The notes beneath the pieces were generated by a model that ran no database searches, had not been told where the DNA came from, and saw only the letters and a program-made list of their open reading frames with translations. From contig JAGMWG010000015.1 of the NCBI GenBank assembly GCA_020744225.1, positions 1,178,001-1,242,000 of the forward strand: a stretch of DNA of 64,000 nucleotides, read 5' to 3'. Numbering within the stretch: position 1 is the stretch's first letter; the number at the start of each line of letters is the position of its first letter. Origin of the DNA: Paraphoma chrysanthemicola. Its lineage: Eukaryota > Ascomycota > Dothideomycetes > Pleosporales > Phaeosphaeriaceae. This document shows positions 52,058 to 63,495 of the stretch, piece by piece. The position numbers and the translations under genes are program-made.

Positions 52058-53890
52058 CTACCAATCATTCGCCTTCAGCACCGCACGCCACCGATTCGCA
52101 ACCGATTCGCCCATAGCCTCTTCCAGCGTCTCTCCGTCCCGTCCTAACCCCCCATGTTCAAACACATGCATTGGCCCAAACCCCTCCTCGCCCGCGCGAA
52201 ACGGCTTCCACGGCAACTCGCCGTAGCAAAACCCCAACCAGGCTTCGCGAATCTGCCTCACATTACCATCATGCTCTTGTCTCAACTCTGGCTCCACCAA
52301 ATCGGGTGCTACGTCGAAAAGGAAAACATCGTTGACCGCGTGGTTGGCGCGGCCAAACGCCCACGTCCAAGCCCTATACGGGTTTTTACACCGAATCTCG
52401 TATAGCAGGACCTTCGCGGGGTGATGTGAGGCAATATGTAGTGGTGGAATGCGAAATGCAACGTCGGCTAGGAGATCTGCCCATGCGTGCATTGTGGATG
52501 ACGGGTGGCATAGCGAGGCGGAGGTCAGGTTGTAAGCGTCCGTGACCGAGGGATGGGCGTCGGGAAATGTGTCAGGGGAGCGAATCATTCCGTTTGAGGA
52601 TGCGAGGTCGTAGATTTTGGCGCGCATTTTGGAGTCGGAGGAGGGGGTTTGGGAGGTGAAGTCATCCATGAGGAGGAGTTGGGTTAAATCGGCCTAGAAT
52701 TGTTTAGCTGAATGGTAGGAAATGGTGAGTACGGGTGGGGTCATTGGGAAATTGAAAAAGTAGGGACATGGGGGTCATCACCTCGAAGTCGCATGCGCCG
52801 ATCATGAGATCTGGTGCTGTGCGGTTCGCATATATCTTATTTGTAGCTTCCAGTGTCGAGCCTGCAATCCAGTCCCCGTCAATCAAAGGGTGCGATATCT
52901 GATCCGAGACTGGTTTCACCAACTCATGAACTGGGACAGACTGCAGGAGCGCTACTGAGTTTCCACCGGACTCGTTTATGGTGCCGACATGTCTTGAAAC
53001 ATATGCGTCGAAGTGCTTTTGCTGGTATTCCATCGACATTGGCCCGATTCCTGTCAGCGTCCCGCTTGCTAGAATTGCTCGCTTGAACTTTCGATTGGGA
53101 AAGATGCTGAGATAATGCGCCGAGCTGCCACCAGCACTTGTGCCCTGGACTGTAATGTTGTCTTGGTCACCGCCAAAGCCTGCAATGAACTTGGCACACC
53201 ATTCGAGCGCCTGACGCTGATCGTGGAGTCCATAATTGCCAACCGCTTCGCCGTGTGCCTTATTGAACACTGCGAGCTGCTGAGATGCTAGGAATCCTAG
53301 TGGGCCAACGCGGTAATTGCACGTAACTAAAATCACGGGCTGAGCTCTGCTTATACTTTCGCGTACAAGATTTGTGCCATCGTAGATCTCTCGGCCGGCG
53401 AGCTGAATAGATTGACTTCCGCCCACAAACGCGCCGCCATGGATGAAGAATAGTACTGGAAGCTTTTCCAATGATGAACGCTCCAGGACAATTCGAGGAA
53501 CAGTGATGCTGAGATTCAGACAGTTGAGTTCGTCCTGGGTAGATTCTGGCAGTGATGGGAAACTGGAAGGAAGAGGACCTTTCCAATATGGTGGGAAGGG
53601 GAGTAGTGGCTGTGGACAGTATGGGCTGCGCCAAGATCAGTGTTGGATTGTATGAATGCTTGGACTTGAGGATGTAGAACTCACCCTGGTTTTCTGGCAT
53701 CAAACGGCTGCTGAGGTAACGATCTCAAAAGATGTGATTGTCGAAATCGTGCTGCAATACTAGCAAAAGGTATGCCGCGGAATTGGACGCAATCGTCTTC
53801 CCGAGCAAGGCCGACGATCTCACCCAACAGGCTATGTTTAAACGTGTACTGCGGGAAAGTGTCAAGATCATCTATCTGAATTGAGCCCAT
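52058..53890 (-). CDS. Type-B carboxylesterase/lipase
   Basis: Exons 53890-53685, 53625-52782 and 52693-52058 give 561 aa; both introns keep frame. Family landmarks: VQFRGIPFASIAARFRQS near the start, GPYCPQPLLP across the first splice, the oxyanion motif FFIHGGAFVGGS, NYRVGPLGFLAS, the segment NYGLHDQRQALEWCAKFIAGFGGD, and the nucleophile elbow VQGTSAGGSSAHYL. The acid and His lie in the C-terminal exon (the His probably in NHAVNDVFLF). No signal peptide, so probably intracellular. Substrates of such enzymes range from xenobiotic esters to secondary metabolites. It lies next to the sugar cluster but with no obvious link to it. Confidence 0.88.
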
Positions 53891-54525
53891 TATGTGCGAT
53901 TGTCGAGAAGTTCGTGATCAAGACGTGATGATAGTATGTGTTGGGTGATTCCGCATTGATATAGTCAAGTTCACATGTGTGTCGTTCTCAAGAGTGCTGG
54001 GTGCGTATCTGCCTGTGCCGTTAGTGAAGCTGCTCGAATTGTTAAAGCGCGCGGCCTTGAAATTGTGGCGCTGCTTCGGTTGAACATGATGGTCGGCAGT
54101 TCGGCATGGGCCACTGCTGCTCGCAAGCGACCAAACCAAAAATGGACAATCCCCGGATTCCGCGGTCTAGGCTACGAAGGGCGGTTCTAGCGCCCCAGAT
54201 CAGCCGCTTTACGTAGAGAAATGGCATCGTCAGTCATGCGAAACAAAGCCTGTACGGAGATTTCCCAGAATCGTACACCTTGGCTGACTCCACGTTTTAT
54301 CGGCTGTTCGACTCCACACTCTCTCCAGGTTTCGAGGATCGAGTACCAAAGGCCTGGTACAGGCTGGGTAAATGACTTCCAAATTATAAGTACAAGGGAG
54401 TGCTCGTTGTGGATCATGTCTTCAGAAAGACCAGGAGCAAGACTCGATTGACATCTCGACATCTCGGAATCCATCATTCCACCATCGCCATGGACCATAC
54501 AGGAACGCCGCAACGACAGGGCTGA
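53891..54525. other. Intergenic, possible missing first exon of the transporter
   Basis: Divergent promoter region for the carboxylesterase and the sugar transporter. The transporter's first exon or start codon should lie here but I cannot place it with confidence. Confidence 0.35.
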
Positions 54526-56170
54526 ACGAAGCATGTCTCGCACAATCCAAGACTGATCTATTCCAGCTGTGTCCTTGCTCTCGTTTTCTTCACTTTCGGG
54601 TTCGATGGTTCCGTCATGGGCGGTATCCTTGCCATGGCGCCATTCGTGCAACAATTCGGAACGGGACACACGCCTGCTGGTCGAGCGCTCACATCGACCG
54701 ATATCAGCGTCATGACAGCTGTACCTACGACTGGATGTCTCCTTGGTCTCCCAATTGCAGCATACTGCGGTGATCGATGGGGAAGACGCAAGACGCTACT
54801 GTTTGGGTGTGCACTCAGCGCTGTGGCCTCTGCAATCCAGACAGCTTCCTTCGGCATGGCTCAAATGGTCGTTGGTCGATGGCTCTCGAATGCCGCTATT
54901 TTTCTTTTCATCGTTATGGGTTCGACCTTCCTCGCCGAGATTGCGCCAGATGAGCTACGAGGAGTACTTATCGGGCTGTCTATTGTCACCATCGATGCCG
55001 CCGCCGTACTCTCCAGTGGTATCAATTGGGCCGTCAGCACCAATATGAGCCCATTCGCATTTCGTTTCCCAATGGGTCTACAGATCCTGTTCCCAGTCGT
55101 TCTGATCATTGGTATCTGGTTCCTTGACGATTCGCCTACTTTCTACCTTACACGTAGCGAAGACACGAAGGCATTGCAGAGTCTCCGTAAAGTCCGTAAG
55201 GGATACACCAATGAGGAGGTCGAGGCCGAATTCGCCGCGTTGAAAGCACAGGCTGCTTTGAGAACGCAAGAAGTTGAAGTTCCATGGACGGACATCTTCA
55301 AGGGCGTCAACCTTCGCCGCACGCTGTTGGCCCTCAGCATCGCGAACATGCAACAGCTTTCGGGTATTGTCTTTGCGACCAATTATGCCACGATTTTCCT
55401 CGCTACCATCGGCAGCGACATCAGCCCATTTCTTTTGGCATTGGCTGGAGCAATCCTTGCATTTGCCGGCGCCATCGCTGGTCTCTTCGTTGTAGATGCA
55501 GTTGGTCGCCGTCCCTTGGCTCTCATGACTTTCACCATCCTCTTTTTCGTGGATCTGGTGGTCGGAGTACTGGGTTTTACCAACTACCTCCACAATCCAA
55601 ACATCAGTCGTACTATTGCTGCATTCTGCTGCATGTTTGGATTCTTCTTCGCGGCGGGCTTCAGCCCACTCACCTACGTCGTCTCTGGAGAAATGCCAAC
55701 TGCTCGTCTGAGGAACAAGACTAGCGCCTTCTCTTTCTTCACGCTCGCTTGCTTCGCTACCGCGGTGCAGTACATCCTTCCATACATTGCCAATGCGCCG
55801 TAAGTTCCCTTCCCTTCCATCGCCTGCCCTCGTACAAGAGATATGACCGGCTCATTTTCTAATGCGTAATAGTGCCAATCTCGGTCCTCGCACCTACCTA
55901 ATTTTTGCAGGTTGGATGCTTGGATGCATCATAGTGGTCTACATCTGGTTTCCTGAAACGAAAGGCCGGACTCCAGCCGAGCTCGACGAAATGTTCGAGG
56001 CCCGTGTTTCAGCGAGGCAATTCAAAAGTACGAGGCCCCGGCTCGACAACCGTTGGTTTTATGACACTGCTGACGTTGACTCCACAGACTATGTGTGCCG
56101 GGTGAACGTCGAAAGCTATATGAGCGAGCAAAAGGCTGGCGTAAGCATTGCCGAGACGGATGCTATCTAA
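54526..56170 (+). CDS. MFS sugar transporter (5' end uncertain)
   Basis: Frame open from 54526 to 55799, then a phase-2 intron (GTAAGT..GTAATAG) and exon 55873-56170, together about 523 codons, the usual family length. The first helix (SCVLALVFFTFGFDGSVMGG) begins upstream of the first in-frame ATG (54616), so that ATG is internal. An acceptor-like TATTCCAG ends at 54566, suggesting a short first exon upstream. Family motifs: GDRWGRRKTLLFG between helices 2 and 3, GRWLSNAAIF, ELRG after helix 4, DAVGRRPLAL in the second half, and PETKGRTPAELDEMFE at the end. About 12 membrane helices. With the neighbouring regulator and GH32 enzyme it probably imports sucrose, its glucose/fructose products or a related sugar. 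Confidence 0.85.
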
Positions 56171-56523
56171 GCCCTTCGGCTATAGTGGTGGTGAATAGCA
56201 ATGGTTGAGAAGTAGGGATTCCGAACAAATGATCGGGTGCTCATTGTGTCTTGAAAGAGTGTACAACTTCTTGGGTTGAACATGCGATTAATATACTTGT
56301 GTAGCTTTGAAATGTATTCGCACGCTGATAGATCAGCTTTATCATGAATAGAAATTAGATGTTGTCTTTGCTTGTCTATTGTACAAATCACCATAAGCAG
56401 ATCCCGTCGTCCCTCGTATTATTGCTCCTTTCAGCGCAATGTTGTTGCGTACAGTGGTCGAAACAACTGGAAGCAGCAAGTAGGATTGTACTAACAGCTA
56501 GTCGCTCTCGAAGGTGTGGTAGG
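56171..56523. other. Convergent 3' gap
   Basis: Terminators of the transporter and of the minus-strand regulator. No gene seen. Confidence 0.55.
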
Positions 56524-58685
56524 TCAGGGAAGATCCAGTTCGCAGAGCAGTCGCATGTATGGTTTCAAGTATGGATGATTGCCACCCCGAAATCGGGCAA
56601 ATATGGCAAGGTACCTATTTGCAAACTCGGACACTGACATACCTGAAGTTGTGGGTCTTTCGTGTTGTTGCCACTCAAAAGCAGCTGTTCCGCCATTTGG
56701 CTCCGAAGGCGGTGACCAAGACTCGACAAATCCGCGATCTTGATATGGAAAGCTGGGCGAAAGTGATTCCTCCGTTGAGCAGCCGCTAGATCTTGATGTA
56801 CGTATGGCGCATGTGACGATGTCGTAGAGCTTCTCCATCTAGATAGAATTAGTCACACAGCACGATGGATGCTCTGTGGTGATGCTCACCAGGCCAACAC
56901 CGTGACATTCTAAGGATGCGATGTCGACGGTCTCGCAGGTTTCTATACTATCGCGCGCTATGATCAGTGCATAATCTGGACGCATTTGAAACACCAGACT
57001 CTGCTTCGATATGTATCCGTGTCTTTGTCCAAGTGCCCAAAGGACATAGCTAATCCAATGTCTTGTGATGAGAAAGTCTGCTTGTTGAGCTTCGTTTGAC
57101 GAGTCTTCGATAACAATGGGAGCCGTGTACCGTTGAAGAAGAGTGATCACAGTGGCTGATGAAACGTGGGTCTGGTTGGACTCAGTCCAGCATTGGCTTC
57201 GCCAGCACCGTACGAAAATAGAGTCTACAAATTCAATCAATCCTACCATGTGACCCAAGGCTTTCATGACTCGTATATCAGCTGCATCCATGCTGATAGA
57301 GACCTTCTTGATCATGTCCTGGACGGTGTTCAGACGACGACTTGTGAGGAGGTAATCATTGAGTGAACATTCTCTTTGAAGAGCATAGACTCTAGCAGCT
57401 CTAATCAGTCCTCGGGCAAATATATGGCGTTCTCGACCAAATACGTACCGGTGAATGACTGTCAAGCAAAGATAAGTCCTCATTCTTCTCTCCTTCTCGC
57501 CTCCAGAAATGCCCGTATATGTTTGGGGGTCGTCTAATCCCATGGTTTCGGCTAGTGTAACTGCTTCCCGAAGCCGGAGCTTTGCTGCATGGTGGTTGCC
57601 TTTGCAAAACTGACAGCCAAAAAGAAACATGCTGGTGAGAACGTGGTTCAGCATTGGACTTTCCCCAAGGTCTGCATGAGAATGTAGTCGAACAGCCTCA
57701 GCTAGCAGACTTTCAGCTTGCTCAACCCGGAATGATTCATTCCGTCGTCTAGAACTATTCTGCAGGATCTGAAAGACGACAAGGGCGCTAATGCCGTGTA
57801 ATAGCGCACTGAACGATCGGTCGTGTAGGAAGCGTTGATTGCGTATGCCATCGATAATATAAGAGACCTTGAAAACGGGCATGGATGGATGGAGCTGCTC
57901 CATGAATAAAGTGATCAGTCGCGGGATTGTGTCAGGGAAAGGATATCGCATAAGCTGATGAGTGTCGTTGTGGGCACTGGCAAGAAGAGGAACCCAGGTT
58001 GTGGACCCTATGTTAGGAAACGGCTCTTGGAAGTGCTCTTCCAATGAAGCAGGAGAAGAACCAGCAACAAATTCCACTCCACTCGCATTGTGCGCACCAG
58101 CTGGAAAACCAACATTGATCCAGTCCTGAATACCCGATCCTATATTCCCAAGAGCCGAAACCAATTCATCTGTACGAGCCTCGTCCAGAGCCGGGGCTTC
58201 GATGACAATTCCCCTATCAGCGGCGTCGGGCGACAATATGGCATCTGGAGAGCCGTCATCTTCTGCGGCGTTATGGTTAAACCATAACTCTTCTATCATT
58301 ATTGCGCTTGGTGAGATCTCGGTGGGACGCGAACGCCGACTACCACTGAACTCGTGTGAGTATGTATGTAAAGCAGTTGATACTGGCCATGATAATCGCC
58401 GAACGACAAATATACAGCCAATCGGTGACGCAAGGGACTTACACGACATGAGAGCGTCTCCGATACTGAGACTGACGTTCATACGTGCATGGCCTCCGGT
58501 GCGAATTGCACGATTGGCATGGTACATGCCGGCTGCACTGCGCATGCATGTTCGTCAGCTAAGACACATCTACGAAGCTTCATTGCGCATTGTCTGACCT
58601 TGCTTTTGCGCAAGAAACACTGGTCGCAGGAACGTGATTGCAGTGTTCGGATGAGGCCATTGTCGAAGATTACTTGCTCACCCAT
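56524..58685 (-). CDS. Zn2Cys6 transcription factor of the sugar cluster
   Basis: Exons 58685-58599, 58537-58443, 58345-56890 and 56838-56524 give 650 aa; all introns are in phase. The zinc cluster is split by intron 1: after splicing the cysteines are at 20, 23, 30, 36, 39 and 46 (CDQCFLRKSK then CSRHVPCQSCNSHRRPC). A fungal-specific transcription factor domain follows (about 190-480, including MPVFKVSYIIDGI and LLHGISALVVFQIL, with later helices FVDSIFVRCWRSQCW). The layout resembles AmyR/MalR/InuR-like regulators of starch, maltose or sucrose use. Between a sugar transporter and a GH32 gene, it is the likely local activator. An upstream in-frame ATG at 58736 would add 17 residues. Confidence 0.87.
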
Positions 58686-59180
58686 GGCGAATTCGATGCA
58701 AGTTGTGCTCCACAATGCATTTGCCGAAAGTCTCATTCATCGCGTCCCTGCGTGAGGTGGTAAATGCGTTCACTGCAATACTTGCCGGGAGAGGACTTCG
58801 CTCTAGCCTTGCATGGCAAGAATTGGCCCACGTGATGAGTTGTTGTTACGCGACGCTTCAAGTTTGCCGAACCCCGCACAAATCTCCAACTTTAACCACA
58901 CCACTTTGGGCGAATCCCCGAACTACGAGCATTTACCGTGCACCGACAAACTTCCCGCGGTGTCACGCGACTCGTGCGTTCAGGCTACACCTTTTCTGGC
59001 GAAATCCCAAAGTGAGACCTTGAAGTCGCGAATAACTGAGCGCGTTTCACAAAACCATGAATCTAGCCGGGCGATTATGTCCATTGGAGATGGCGCTCTG
59101 CTCAAAGGAGGCTGCTGCTCTGCGCAACAGCTTCGAGGACTCGTCTATCTTCAGCTTCCATACCTGACGCAATCCGCGAC
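58686..59180. promoter_or_regulatory. Divergent promoter of regulator and GH32 gene
   Basis: About 500 bp shared between the head-to-head regulator and GH32 genes. It is the likely site for autoregulation and co-regulation. I see no clear CGG-triplet pair I would call an operator. No gene inside. Confidence 0.5.
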
Positions 59181-61085
59181 ATGACTTCCAAAAGCATTGT
59201 GTTTGTCGCGGCAGATGCCACGCTGTTCGACGAGAAAAATTCAACTTTTAGCCTTTCACTAGTGGCCTCACGTCTTGATGAAACCTCATCGGTTGATCTA
59301 AGCAAGCAATGGCGCCCAGCTTTTCATCTTGTTGCTCCTCGAGGCTGGTTGAATGACCCATGTGGTCCCGGATACGACCCAATCAAAGATGTCTACCATC
59401 TTGGTTTTCAATGGAATCCGAATGACACGGAATGGGGTAATATATCATGGGGTGCAGCGATCTCCCACGACATGATCACCTGGCAGGTCCTAGAACGACC
59501 ATCAATGGAGCCCTCCTCCGTACACGATACTGGTGGAGTCTTCAGTGGCTGCATGCTGCCAACTGCAGTCAATGGCAGCGCGGACGGAACCCTGACAGCA
59601 ATATACACGTCAGTATCACGTCTTCCGATCCACCATACGCTGCCATATCATCGAAAGTCAGAGTCTGTAGCCCTGGCCACCTCCACTGACTCTGGGAGGA
59701 CATGGACACGGCATCTGAGGAATTCCGTCTTGGTAGAACCGCCTCCCAATCTGGATGTCACAGGTTGGCGAGATCCATTTGTTCGCCCATGGCCGGCTAT
59801 GGATGAGGTTCTTAGGGGATATGATGCGAAGGACGCGGGAGAGTCCCTCTACGCCATCGTAGCGGGCGGCATCCGAGGAAAGACACCTACTGCATTCCTC
59901 TATCGTGTCCACGCTCAGGCTCTTGACAATTGGCGCTACCTAGGCCCTTTGATCACACCCGGCGCGAACTACTGCCCCTCCCCACGATGGACCGGCGATC
60001 TAGGGCTCAATTGGGAAGTCACAAACTTTCTGTCGCTCTCATCAACAGACGGCGCTATAGCACGCGATTTCCTCATTTGTGGCGTTGAAGGCTGCTTGGC
60101 TACGGCAGACGCCATCAACGTGGAGGGCAACATGCGTGCTACTACGGCACAAATGTGGATATGTGGATTACTTGAGCCGCATGAAGGAGGGTGGATGAAA
60201 TACCGCTACAGCGGAAAACTAGATCATGGCACCTACTACGCGGATAATTCCTTCTGGGACCCAAAAACTCGGCAGCACATCATTCATGGATGGGTACTGG
60301 AAGACGATCTTGATTCGAAACTGCGGCGTCAGCAAGGCTGGGCCGGCGCCATTTCTCTACCAAGAATACTCAAGCTCCATGTCTTGCATTCTGTTGTTGG
60401 AACATTAATGAGCCCATTAAGTTCAATTGGCTCCATCGAATTGCTCCCGGAGGATGAAGACGGCTCAAAGTTTACCGTTGTGAGCCTTTGCGCTATTCCA
60501 GACTCTCGACTAAGTAATTTACGAGGTCCTTCAATCTTGTCGATTAGGCAGACCAACCCGATGATATTGGGAACGTTAGCGCAGTGGGAGATGAAGTTGG
60601 ACTTCGAAGTCATGGAGGATGAAGGCCAAGTTGGATTTGACATCGTGCATTCAGCGAGTAAGTTGGCCACTCCTTTTCCTAGGTCAAGATCTGACGATCC
60701 ATATCTAGCTGAGTATACCAGGGTATACTTTGAGATAAGTTCCGAGAATATTATCGTCGACCGCAACTATTCTAGCTCGCATCCTGCCATTCGAAGATGC
60801 CGAGAGCAAGCACCTCACACACTTTTGAAAATCAGACAGCCTTACAAGGACGACAGTGGTAGGTATGAAGACAAATTAGAAACATTGAGTTTCCACGTCT
60901 TCTACGATTGCAGCATTTTGGAAGTCTTCGTAAATGAGCGAACGGCCATTACCACAAGAATCTATCCCACCTCGGGTACCAGCAATGGAGTCAAACCATT
61001 CATCACTGGTGGTGGAGGCACTGTCTCTGATATCAGTACTCAAGTCTTGAGGTTCGATCTTTGGGCCCTAAACAAAACGACATAG
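59181..61085 (+). CDS. GH32 invertase-like beta-fructofuranosidase
   Basis: A single exon gives 634 aa. Catalytic blocks: nucleophile Asp at about 59 (RGWLNDPCGP), transition-state Asp at about 198 (GWRDPF), and acid/base Glu at about 279 (LNWEVTNF), replacing the ECP motif of secreted plant-type enzymes as in one fungal GH32 subgroup. The five-blade propeller part is followed by a beta-sandwich (HVFYDCSILEVFVNERTAITTRIY). There is no signal peptide, so the enzyme is predicted to be intracellular, acting on sucrose or fructo-oligosaccharide imported by the neighbouring transporter. The substrate could also be inulin-type oligomers. Start at 59181 is the first suitable ATG; an upstream exon with a signal peptide cannot be fully excluded. 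Confidence 0.9.
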   Translation: MTSKSIVFVAADATLFDEKNSTFSLSLVASRLDETSSVDLSKQWRPAFHLVAPRGWLNDPCGPGYDPIKDVYHLGFQWNPNDTEWGNISWGAAISHDMITWQVLERPSMEPSSVHDTGGVFSGCMLPTAVNGSADGTLTAIYTSVSRLPIHHTLPYHRKSESVALATSTDSGRTWTRHLRNSVLVEPPPNLDVTGWRDPFVRPWPAMDEVLRGYDAKDAGESLYAIVAGGIRGKTPTAFLYRVHAQALDNWRYLGPLITPGANYCPSPRWTGDLGLNWEVTNFLSLSSTDGAIARDFLICGVEGCLATADAINVEGNMRATTAQMWICGLLEPHEGGWMKYRYSGKLDHGTYYADNSFWDPKTRQHIIHGWVLEDDLDSKLRRQQGWAGAISLPRILKLHVLHSVVGTLMSPLSSIGSIELLPEDEDGSKFTVVSLCAIPDSRLSNLRGPSILSIRQTNPMILGTLAQWEMKLDFEVMEDEGQVGFDIVHSASKLATPFPRSRSDDPYLAEYTRVYFEISSENIIVDRNYSSSHPAIRRCREQAPHTLLKIRQPYKDDSGRYEDKLETLSFHVFYDCSILEVFVNERTAITTRIYPTSGTSNGVKPFITGGGGTVSDISTQVLRFDLWALNKTT

Positions 61086-61175
61086 GCAACAACATTCTAA
61101 AGCTTTCATGAATAAATATTGTGGTCCATGCACTTTTCCTTACTGAGTTTCCCTCACCCCCTTGATAGCCAATCA

Positions 61176-61916
61176 CTACCCAAAAACGTCCTGCCAATAG
61201 ATATATCTGATACACCCCTCCCGGTGCCTCGAACACTCATACGAATTTGAATACCGCGTAGTTGGCGTAATGTCAATGTCAACCTCACACTTCCCTCTCT
61301 CACTCCTCTCCCTAATCCAAGCCGGCTCATTTGGGCAAGTCAAGACTTTCTCTAGCACTTTGAACACCTTGACATCCTCGGCATCCGAATCAGCGCCTTT
61401 AATGGACAGCTTGCGCAGATTGGGCAGCAAGCGTATTTGGCTAAACCGAGTAGCGGCGTCGAGTGAGGAGACGGTGCGGTACGGTGTAAGAGTGATCTTC
61501 TTGACGGGTATAGTCAGATCGGTGAGGTTAGGGCAGCGGGATGCAAGGTCGTGTATGGTGTGCTGGTTCACTGTCTCGCGGTGTTTGTGGGCCGGTGCGT
61601 AGCGGGATTGTGCGTGGGTGAATTCGATGCGCCGAACGTTTTGCAATGACACATTCGCCGGCAGTAAGCCCAACAATTCGCCCGGATCAGCGATCTTGAT
61701 GTTCGCAACGTCCCGTTGGATGCGCCGCAGAAACACTTTCGCTGCTTCCTCGCGAATTTGGTGGTTGAGGCTGAGGCAGGGCGGTAGACCGCGGCAGAGC
61801 GTGTTCATGACAGATTGGCCTTGGACTTGATGCATAAAACAGTCCGCGATGGAGTATTCATAGATCGCATCGCGCAGCTCGAGGGGCAGGGTTTGGAAGG
61901 TACTAGGATTACGCAT
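61176..61916 (-). CDS. F-box-like hypothetical protein
   Basis: A single exon gives 246 aa from the ATG at 61916 (an in-frame ATG at 62006 would add 30). The N-terminus STFQTLPLELRDAIYEYSIA is the F-box-like/2EXR start found in many dothideomycete proteins. Then PCLSLNHQIREEAAKVFLRR and, later, leucine-rich segments (CPNLTDLTIPVKKITL, LLPNLRKLSIKG). It ends CIRYIYWQDVFG. Such proteins may recruit substrates to SCF ubiquitin ligases; the substrate is unknown. The gene is convergent with the GH32 gene, only about 90 bp apart. Confidence 0.68.
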   Translation of the reverse strand: MRNPSTFQTLPLELRDAIYEYSIADCFMHQVQGQSVMNTLCRGLPPCLSLNHQIREEAAKVFLRRIQRDVANIKIADPGELLGLLPANVSLQNVRRIEFTHAQSRYAPAHKHRETVNQHTIHDLASRCPNLTDLTIPVKKITLTPYRTVSSLDAATRFSQIRLLPNLRKLSIKGADSDAEDVKVFKVLEKVLTCPNEPAWIRERSERGKCEVDIDITPTTRYSNSYECSRHREGCIRYIYWQDVFG

Positions 61917-62668
61917 CGTGCTGGCGTCTGTGTGGTCGAGGATGCGATACTGTACTTGAAAGCGAGGGATCAGGAACATCAGTTTATGCTTGAATTCAGG
62001 TCTCAATCCTTTTGACTCGCTTTAGGCATTGATATTGAGAACGTGGCTGATGCTCGTGTTCAAGGTTGCGAGGCTGCATCACGGTGGCGCAGGGCTCCGC
62101 GAGTGAACCTCAGGCTGCCGTATACGAAGAAGCCCATGTCGCCCACAATTGTGCACATCTCCATCACTTGCTACCAAGTCTTAGATTTTCCCTCCTCCGT
62201 GGTGAGATTTTTACAACGTGGGTTTGATGCTTATCCATCAGTAAATGTCAGAAGCCTGGCTGGACCACTGAATTGCCCCTTGTAAACGCGAAGGTTACGC
62301 GTTTTCGGAACGAGACATTTTGAACGGAACTTGGGCTTGATCCATAGATATTGAGGAGAACAAATAACACGCGCGCGAGCGCGTCCTAGCTGCGAGCTAT
62401 CAGCAGTCAGGCTCGCACTCTTGGCAAGGAACACGAACATCGGTGGTAACCTTTTTGCACCCCTAGCGCGCATTTCAAGCGAAGTATCATTTAGGACGCC
62501 CCCGCAGGCCTGGTCAAGGTGCCGCATTGTGCACGATCCCCGCAATATATATGGTAACTAGTTCCGGCATTCACAGAGGTCGGTTCCGAAGTTCCGGCAC
62601 CAATAGCAGTAATTGAGCCCTGTCAACGATTTTCACGAACGGCGAGGTAAGGCACATGCCAGGTATGA
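61917..62668. other. Intergenic, no gene recognised
   Basis: Contains only short frames. A TATATATGG element lies at about 62545-62555, before the broken gene that follows. Confidence 0.4.
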
Positions 62669-63495
62669 GGTGCATGTCACTCGTACTCGGTCAACCTGTT
62701 GAACATAAACTCCTACGTTTCTCTTTACGATGTCGACACTCAAGAGTACTACGGAACTAATGTCGTGGTGCCTGGAAGAATTCCAACTACTACGTACGAC
62801 ATCGACGGCGGCGGCTTGCGAGTGTACGCGCCAACTCCTGACCTAGTGTCGACACAACATGCGATTAGCACGATCCCAGGTGCAGCGTTCAATTTGACAT
62901 TCGAACCGCGAGGGCCTAACCTTTACCACGCAGGCTCAGGTCTCCATTACTGAGGTGATGGTACCACATCGCAAATAGCTCACCCTCAGCTTTGGGTCAC
63001 TGGCACACTGTCGATTAACGGAACCGACGTAGCGATCATTCCAGAACAATCGTCGGGCTGGATGGATAGGCAGCGGGGAACGGGTTATGCGTTCAACGGC
63101 TGGTATTTCTTCAATGTCTTTTTGGAAAACGGGCTGGTGATCGCAGCCTGGAGGACCTATGCTGTTGACGATACACCCAAGCTTTCTGCATTGCGACAGT
63201 CTTGTTTCCCGACGGCCAGAATCAGGTCCACGCAATCGATCCAGATCTTCAAGAAAGAGATCCGTTTGCTACGCCCAACAACAACACCTACTACACTGGC
63301 CTTAACTTCAATTTTCCAACCCTTGACTTGTTCCTCAACGTCACCGTGCCCATCGGCGTGGGGGGAATGGGGGAGAAAGTGAACTCAACCGGCGGCACGA
63401 CTTTGTACGAATCCTACGCATTATATACCGGGACACTTGAAGGCGCTTTGATCGAAGGATTTGGCCTATTAGAGCGTACATTCAGATTCTTGTAG
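62669..63495 (+). pseudogene. Truncated CrtC/kievitone-hydratase-like pseudogene
   Basis: One frame reads NINSYVSLYDVDTQ, DIDGGGLRVYAPTPDL and FEPRGPNLYHAGSGLHY, then TGA at 62951-62953. The same frame continues GDGTTSQIAHPQLWVTG, SSGWMDRQRGTGYAFNGWYF and AAWRTYAVDDTP. Near 63190 the reading moves to another frame (ATVLFPDGQNQVHAID, then TYYTGLNFNFPTLDLFLNV) to a stop at 63493-63495. This order matches the C-terminal half of the lipocalin-like CrtC/AttH family that includes kievitone hydratase (phytoalexin detoxification) and fungal Diels-Alderases. The N-terminal half is missing. So: 5' truncation, one nonsense codon (in a position usually Trp, from memory of the family) and one frameshift. 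Non-functional. Confidence 0.66.
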
